Part shown: positions 59,241-64,000 of the stretch, piece by piece
Numbering within the stretch: the first letter of the stretch is position 1
Layout of the letters: each line of letters opens with the position of its first letter
Assembly: GCF_019599405.1 (NCBI RefSeq)
Contig: NZ_RKLQ01000001.1
Location: forward strand, 1,488,001 to 1,552,000
Length of the DNA: 64,000 nucleotides
From: Haloarcula salinisoli
GTDB lineage: Archaea; Halobacteriota; Halobacteria; Halobacteriales; Haloarculaceae
Direction of reading: 5' to 3'
Translations under genes and position numbers: made by a program
The notes under the pieces: generated by a model
What the model was told of the DNA's origin: nothing
Seen by the model: the letters and a program-made list of their open reading frames with translations, nothing else
Databases searched by the model: none

Positions 59241-59338
59241 ATAACCGCCACGGCGGCGGAATTCGGGCGCCTCGGAAGGTGACGCCCGTCTGTGCGACAA
59301 CCCCCTATCAGGACCCCAGGAGTGAGGCCGTAGTATTA

Positions 59339-59995
59339 TTACTCGCCGGCGTCCCAGTACTGGTCTTTGAACCCGGGCGTCCCGAGTTCGTGGAGGTCCC
59401 GTGAGACCTCGCCGACATCGGTCTGGAGCCCCCGATGATAGTCGACGAGCCGGTCGCGCAGTTCGTCGTGTTGTCGGGAGAGTATCTGGACCGCCGTCAG
59501 CGCCGCGTTGAACGATTTCCCGGCGTCGACGGCCGTGATGGGCGCGCCCTGTGGCATCCCGATGACTGAGTCGACGGACTTCTCCTGGACGGGAACGCCG
59601 ATGACCGGCAGCGGATAGGCGATACTGGCGGTCATGTTGGGCAGGTCGGCCGACTTGCCGCCCGCACCCGCGATGATGACGTCGAGGCCGCGGTCCTCGG
59701 CCGTCTCCGCGTAGGCGTACATCAGGTCCGGTGTCCGGTGGGCCGAGCAGACGAACGTCTCGAACGTGAAGCGGCTATCGGGGGCATCGGTGTAGTCGGT
59801 CTGCTCCTCGAAGCCGAGTTCGTCCGCGAGCGCGGCGTAGGCGCCCGGTCGTTTCCCCTTCCCGCCGGCCATCGTCGGCAGGTCCGAGTCCGAACCCATG
59901 ATGATGCCGACGTCGGGCGTCTCGTCGTTCGGACGGTCCATCTCGGCTTCCTCGTGAAGCTGGTCGATTATCGACTGCACGCTATCGGCGGTCAT
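59339..59995 (-). CDS. purE: 5-(carboxyamino)imidazole ribonucleotide mutase
   Basis: The start MTADSVQSII gives 218 residues, somewhat longer than bacterial PurE. VGIIMGSDSDLPTM is the nucleotide loop, SAHRTPDLMYAYA holds the catalytic His, and AGAGGKSADLPNMTASIAYPLPVIGVPV the product site. It interconverts N5-CAIR and CAIR in purine synthesis. purK, its usual partner, is not in the window next to it; the divergent neighbour is a HEAT-repeat gene. Confidence 0.93.
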   Translation of the reverse strand: MTADSVQSIIDQLHEEAEMDRPNDETPDVGIIMGSDSDLPTMAGGKGKRPGAYAALADELGFEEQTDYTDAPDSRFTFETFVCSAHRTPDLMYAYAETAEDRGLDVIIAGAGGKSADLPNMTASIAYPLPVIGVPVQEKSVDSVIGMPQGAPITAVDAGKSFNAALTAVQILSRQHDELRDRLVDYHRGLQTDVGEVSRDLHELGTPGFKDQYWDAGE

Positions 59996-60095
59996 GGTCG
60001 GCCATCCACGCCGGCCGCACCTAATGCAAACGGTTTCGGCTGGCACCGGTCTGGAAAGGAAAACGCTCTTAGCCCGGAGTCACAACCCTGCGTAC

Positions 60096-61370
60096 ATGAG
60101 CAACGGGGACGACGAGACGGCGGACTCAGAGGCCGCCGACGAGGAAACCAGCGACGTGCCTGACACGACGGTCACCGCCGAGGAGCTCCAGGAACGGCTC
60201 GACGAGGCCAAACAGGAACTCGAAGCGGCCGAGACCGAGGCCGCTCTGGACGGCGTCGAGGAGCGCCTCGACAGCATCGAGAGCGACGTCGAAGGGCTCC
60301 CGGAACCGGACGAGGACGACGATGAGGCCGAGGACCCGGCCGAGGAAATCGAATCGCGCCTCTCCGACCTTCGGGACGACCTCGAAGCGCAGCGCGGCCC
60401 ATACGCCGAGGACGTCGTCGGGATTCTCGAAGACGCACAGACGACCCTCACCGACAGCGAGTGGACCGACGACGGCGAGGAAGACGCCCTCGCCGCCGTC
60501 GAATCGTTCCTCGCCGAGGTGGCCGACTACGCGGAGGCCGAGGCCGGCGACAGTCCCGCCGACGCGGCCGACGCACTGGGTACCGTCGCCGAGGTCATCG
60601 AGGCAGAGTCGCTCGACCCGGACGCAGACGATGACAGTATCGCCGAGCTGCTGGCCGCTGCCGAAGGACTGGAAGAGGACCTCGAAGCCGCCGAGGTCTG
60701 GGGCGACCTTACCGTCCAGGAACAGCTCGACGCCAAGGGGTTCTACGACATCCTGACCAACGAGAACCGGAAGGACTTCCCGCCCGAGTGGAACGCCGCC
60801 AAGCTCCACGCCAGGGAGGGCAACCTCGAACTCGTCCTCTATGCGTTCGACAAGCTGGGCTCGGACTTCATGGAGGAGTACTTCCTCGACATCTTCTACC
60901 ATCTCGGCAGCGACGCCGAACCGGCCTTCGAGAAGATGCACGAGCTGGCCCAGAAGCGCAACAAGGGTCCAATCGAAGTGCTCGGGAAGATCGGCGACGA
61001 CCGTGCCTGCGAGACGCTCCACGAGTTCATCGAGGACGACGGCGACCCCGCGCTCCAGAAGGTCACGCTCCGCTCGCTGGGCGCCATCGGGAGTGAAACG
61101 TCGGTCCAGCCGGTCGCGAACCGCCTCGCGGCGGAGAGCGACGAAGTCCGCTCGGTTGCGGCGCGCGCGCTGGGCCTGCTGGGAGACACCCGCGCCGTCG
61201 AGCCCCTGGCCGACGTCCTCGAAGGGGACGACAGCGACGAGGTCCGGGCCTCTGCCGCGTGGGCGCTCCGCCAGATCGGTACCGAAGAGGCCCTCGAGGA
61301 GGCTGCCAAGTACACCGACGACCGCGCGTATCTCGTCCAGTCAGAGGCCGAGAAGGCAGCCGGCGCGTAA
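60096..61370 (+). CDS. HEAT-repeat protein
   Basis: ATG 60096 gives 424 residues. About 1-215 are acidic, heptad-rich and largely helical, likely a coiled-coil or disordered arm. From about 280, HEAT/PBS-lyase-type repeats: GDDRACETLHEFIEDDGDPALQKVTLRSLGAIG, then SVQPVANRLAAESDEVRSVAARALGLLGDTRAVEPLADVL and DEVRASAAWALRQIGTEEAL. A protein-protein scaffold is likely; the partner is unknown. Confidence 0.85.
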   Translation: MSNGDDETADSEAADEETSDVPDTTVTAEELQERLDEAKQELEAAETEAALDGVEERLDSIESDVEGLPEPDEDDDEAEDPAEEIESRLSDLRDDLEAQRGPYAEDVVGILEDAQTTLTDSEWTDDGEEDALAAVESFLAEVADYAEAEAGDSPADAADALGTVAEVIEAESLDPDADDDSIAELLAAAEGLEEDLEAAEVWGDLTVQEQLDAKGFYDILTNENRKDFPPEWNAAKLHAREGNLELVLYAFDKLGSDFMEEYFLDIFYHLGSDAEPAFEKMHELAQKRNKGPIEVLGKIGDDRACETLHEFIEDDGDPALQKVTLRSLGAIGSETSVQPVANRLAAESDEVRSVAARALGLLGDTRAVEPLADVLEGDDSDEVRASAAWALRQIGTEEALEEAAKYTDDRAYLVQSEAEKAAGA

Positions 61371-61409
61371 GCCAAATCCTTTTGAACCAGGGCGGGGCCA
61401 GCCCCGCCG

Positions 61410-63077
61410 ATGCAATTTCGCCGTCTGCTCGTCGCCGTTCTCGTCTGCTGTGGGCTCGTGACCACCGGGTTCGTCGGCCCGCTCCCGGCCGCTGGCGACA
61501 CCCCGGAATCACTGGCCGGGCCGGCTACCCTGGCCGCGGAATCGTCCGGGACCCAGAACACCCGCCCGGCCATCCACGCTATCTATCCGGACCCCGTCCG
61601 GGGCGGCGACCGCGGCGAGTTCGTCGTGCTCGCGCTCCCGAACGGCACCGCGCTCGGTCGCTTTGCGCTCACCGACGGCGACACGTCGGCGGCGCTCCCG
61701 AACCGAACGATGAGCGGCCGGGTCGCCGTGACCGACGCTCCAGAGAGCATCCGGAACCTCACTGACTATCCCGTCGTCGGGGTGGACAGCGCGCCGGCAC
61801 TCGCAAACGGCGGTGACAGCGTCCGACTCATCCGGAACGATACCACCGTGGCGAACGTTCGCTACAGCGACGTCGAGGAGGGGGAACTGGGTGTCGTCGA
61901 TGGGTCGTCGTTACGCTGGCGACCGCTCGGTGCGACCGACCGCCCCGTCGTCACAGGCGGCCCCGGCACAGTTCGGGCGTTCACGCTCCCGGACGCGCCG
62001 CAGGCTCCGCTCGCGCCGATACGGAACGCGTCCGCTCGTGTCTACCTCGCCGGCTACACGCTCACTTCGGAGCGGGTCGCCGACGCACTCATCGCCGCAC
62101 AGCGGCGGGGCGCCGAGGTTCGGGTGCTGTTGGAGGGCGAGCCCGTTGGCGGGCGTACCCGCGTCGAGGCGAGCACGCTGGACCGACTCAGCGAGGCCGG
62201 TATCGAGGTTCGGGTCCTCGCCGGCCCGCGGGCGCGCTATCGCTACCATCACGCGAAGTACGCCGTCGCCGACGACCACGCGGTCGTCCTGACCGAGAAC
62301 TGGAAGCCAGCGGGAACGGGCGGGAAGAGCAGTCGCGGCTGGGGCGTGACGACGAACCAGTCCCGGGTCGTCTCGGGGCTAGCCGAGACCTTCCGGGCTG
62401 ACGCCGGCTGGCGCGACGCCGTGGCGTGGGCGGACTACCGCGAGGGGCGGTCGTTCCAGCGCGGGGAGTCGGCAAACGGCAGCTACCGGTCACGGTTCGA
62501 CGCGACGACGGTCCCGGTCGAGCGGACCGAACTACTGGTGACACCTGACAACGCCCAGCGCTCGCTCGTCGCCGAAATCGACGCCGCCGACGACTCAATC
62601 GACGTGATTCAGCCGACCGTCGGCGGCTGGGAGGAACCCCTCATGCGGGCGCTCCGGCGGGCCGCGAAACGCGGTGTCGAGGTCCGGCTCCTCCTGAGTT
62701 CGGCGTGGTACGTCCGCGAAGAGAACCGGAAGACGGTCGAGCGGTTCAACGCGTGGGCCGACCGGACGGACTCGCCCCTGACGGCGAAAGTGGCTGACTC
62801 GGGGGACCGTTACGCGAAGATACACGCGAAGGGCGCGATAGTCGACGGCGACCGCGTCGTCCTGGGGAGCCTGAACTGGAACGAGCAGGCCGCGACGGTG
62901 AACCGCGAGGTACTGGTCGTGTTACACGGCACCGCCGTCGCCGACTACTTCGGGCGCGTGTTCGAGCGGGACTGGAACGGTGGCAAGCCGTCCCTCCCGC
63001 TGGGCATCGCGGCCGCCGTTCTGGGGGCACTGGTGGTCGCCGGCCTGGCCGCTCGGCGGGTGCGATTCACGGCCTAA
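61410..63077 (+). CDS. Secreted phospholipase D-like protein with lamin-tail-type domain and membrane anchor
   Basis: The protein has 555 residues. A signal peptide (LLVAVLVCCGLVTTGFVGPLPAAG) precedes a beta-rich region (about 50-160) like a lamin-tail domain: IYPDPVRGGDRGEFVVLALPNGTALG. Two PLD half-sites follow: HHAKYAVADDHAVVLTENW (first H-x-K-x4-D) and KIHAKGAIVDGDRVVLGSLNWNEQ (second). LGIAAAVLGALVVAGLAARR at the end is an anchor helix, so the enzyme faces the outside. Phosphodiesterase or nuclease activity cannot be separated. Confidence 0.9.
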   Translation: MQFRRLLVAVLVCCGLVTTGFVGPLPAAGDTPESLAGPATLAAESSGTQNTRPAIHAIYPDPVRGGDRGEFVVLALPNGTALGRFALTDGDTSAALPNRTMSGRVAVTDAPESIRNLTDYPVVGVDSAPALANGGDSVRLIRNDTTVANVRYSDVEEGELGVVDGSSLRWRPLGATDRPVVTGGPGTVRAFTLPDAPQAPLAPIRNASARVYLAGYTLTSERVADALIAAQRRGAEVRVLLEGEPVGGRTRVEASTLDRLSEAGIEVRVLAGPRARYRYHHAKYAVADDHAVVLTENWKPAGTGGKSSRGWGVTTNQSRVVSGLAETFRADAGWRDAVAWADYREGRSFQRGESANGSYRSRFDATTVPVERTELLVTPDNAQRSLVAEIDAADDSIDVIQPTVGGWEEPLMRALRRAAKRGVEVRLLLSSAWYVREENRKTVERFNAWADRTDSPLTAKVADSGDRYAKIHAKGAIVDGDRVVLGSLNWNEQAATVNREVLVVLHGTAVADYFGRVFERDWNGGKPSLPLGIAAAVLGALVVAGLAARRVRFTA

Positions 63078-63390
63078 GGTCCCGGGGTGTCCTGGGGGTT
63101 TCAGGCATGACAGTATAGCGATTGAAACGCAACAGACCTCGAATCCGTAGCGTTGTGTGAGTCCAAGTCACAAGGGGTACAGAGGTCCCAGCCTCGTCGA
63201 CATCCCTGGTCGGACTGACCGGTATCGATGTTCAACCGTTCGCGTTCCGGTCCGTCGCATCCGCTCTGCAGTTCCGACTACAACTGTCACCCCCTGACAG
63301 AGACGGGCAAATGATAGCAAACCCCCGTGTCTGCGTCGAAGAGATGGGATCGCGGGGATGTGGGTATTTGCCAGGAGTATCGGGCACGGG
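63078..63390. other. Non-coding gap
   Basis: These 313 bases have lower GC than the flanking PLD gene. No credible frame of good codon use is seen on either strand; the short minus-strand frame at 63287-63493 overlaps the next gene and has poor composition. Nothing resembling an IS end or tRNA is present. Confidence 0.45.
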
Positions 63391-63984
63391 TCAATAATTC
63401 CGGCCGATACGCTTGGTCCTTCGATTTCGACGCCACAGAATGGTAGTTACTCTTCTGACGAGCAGGTCTATTCTTACGACCGTGTTTACCCATATCAGTC
63501 CAAGATAGAGTAAAATTCCGAAAGCTAACGCTACAGAGACCGCAAGCAGAATAAATTCTGTGCTGCTAGAGTTGATAAAGTATCGGTACGCCTGAATTTC
63601 AGGAAAGGCCCACTGGAGGAACAGCCTGGTACTTATCGAATAAAAGGCGTAGATACCACTGATGAACCCGACAGCGGTCGTCATAGCATCGACAAAGTTG
63701 ACACTTGAAGTCGTTCTAGTCGATGGCTTTCCGAGCGCTGCTAAGGCAACGTGAATTACTGCTGTTGCTCCGAAGAAGGTAATCAGGCATGGGAGCACAA
63801 CGCCGCTCTCGATGACAACACGCGTTTGATTGACGTAGGCAGCGAAGATACCTTCATGAAAGGAAAGGTACCCTCCTAGGAGTGTGGCACCAACAATTAT
63901 CAGAAGACCGGTCACGTAGAGCCACAGCGACTCGACGGTCTCTTCCGGCACGTTAGGCCTTGGTTCACGGGTATTAACGCTCAC
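63391..63984 (-). CDS. Four- or five-helix membrane protein, unknown
   Basis: The protein has 197 residues starting MSVNTREPRPNVPEETVESLW. Four or five helices are predicted (LWLYVTGLLIIVGATLLGGYL, GVVLPCLITFFGATAVIHVALAAL, FVDAMTTAVGFISGIYAF, FILLAVSVALAFGILLYLGLIWV), and the C-terminus is basic (VRRVTTILWRRNRRTKRIGRNY). Codons use more A/T at third positions than the window, suggesting transfer. No family is recognised. Confidence 0.7.
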   Translation of the reverse strand: MSVNTREPRPNVPEETVESLWLYVTGLLIIVGATLLGGYLSFHEGIFAAYVNQTRVVIESGVVLPCLITFFGATAVIHVALAALGKPSTRTTSSVNFVDAMTTAVGFISGIYAFYSISTRLFLQWAFPEIQAYRYFINSSSTEFILLAVSVALAFGILLYLGLIWVNTVVRIDLLVRRVTTILWRRNRRTKRIGRNY

Positions 63985-64000
63985 GTCTGTTCCTCCTCAC

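Noticed and set aside
1-64000. CRISPR array, rRNA, transposase or integrase gene
   Set aside because: No regularly spaced repeats, rRNA sequence, DDE/tyrosine recombinase motif or IS ends could be found on either strand.

Overview
The window is a haloarchaeal chromosome segment (class Halobacteria). The evidence is high-GC coding sequence with strongly acidic proteins, Tat-type lipoprotein leaders, a bacterioruberin gene cluster, archaeal TFS and aIF2-beta, HalX and LOV/PAS signalling proteins and an archaeal-type complex I without NuoEFG. The desaturase-elongase-hydratase order of the bacterioruberin genes is the one described in Haloarcula japonica, so a member of the Haloarculaceae is likely; this is inference, not a database match.

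Layout. 1-5 kb: coiled-coil/zinc protein, transcription factor S, a lipoprotein, cupin, ZIP transporter and SDR. 5.3-8.5 kb: crtD-lyeJ-cruF for C50 carotenoids; crtB-like phytoene/squalene synthase lies 34 kb away. 8.5-17 kb: old yellow enzyme, a palindromic hairpin next to a frameshifted gene, DUF368, YdjM-like and YihY-like membrane proteins, a PurD-like remnant and an archaeal ornithine cyclodeaminase-type gene whose 3' end is duplicated. 17-30 kb: LLM flavin enzyme, pirin, a LOV/GAF sensor and HalX-type partner, SRAP protease, aIF2-beta, a flavoprotein and P450. 30-35 kb: a K+ channel, then a divergent module of CheW, ParA/MinD, ArlD/E-like and an actin homologue, probably for placing or shaping the motility and chemosensory apparatus. 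35-42 kb: a PH/TPR protein and fructan enzymes (GH32 and GH68) flanking a degenerate FtsZ-like protein with a zinc ribbon. 42-47 kb: crtB-like gene, small conserved proteins, tRNA-Val with a duplicated 3' end, tiny zinc-ribbon proteins. 47-59 kb: the complex I genes, split between nuoI and nuoJ by 1.8 kb carrying two opposite-strand genes. 59-64 kb: PurE, HEAT-repeat protein, phospholipase D-like exoprotein, membrane protein.

The most unusual signal is non-coding. Two unrelated minus-strand genes (the ornithine cyclodeaminase-type gene and nuoI) have their last 32-51 bases repeated just downstream, and between the two copies lies the same kind of 72-83 base imperfect palindrome. The skeleton is CCACCTTTTTC, six bases, GGGTG, a variable hairpin, CCACTC, three bases, GAAAAACGTGG, GCGAAAAAGGC. 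The nuoI copy sits exactly where the complex I operon is broken. A third gene, tRNA-Val, has a similar 3'-end duplication with a different insert. This looks like a family of tiny elements that settle at gene ends and restore the gene's tail.
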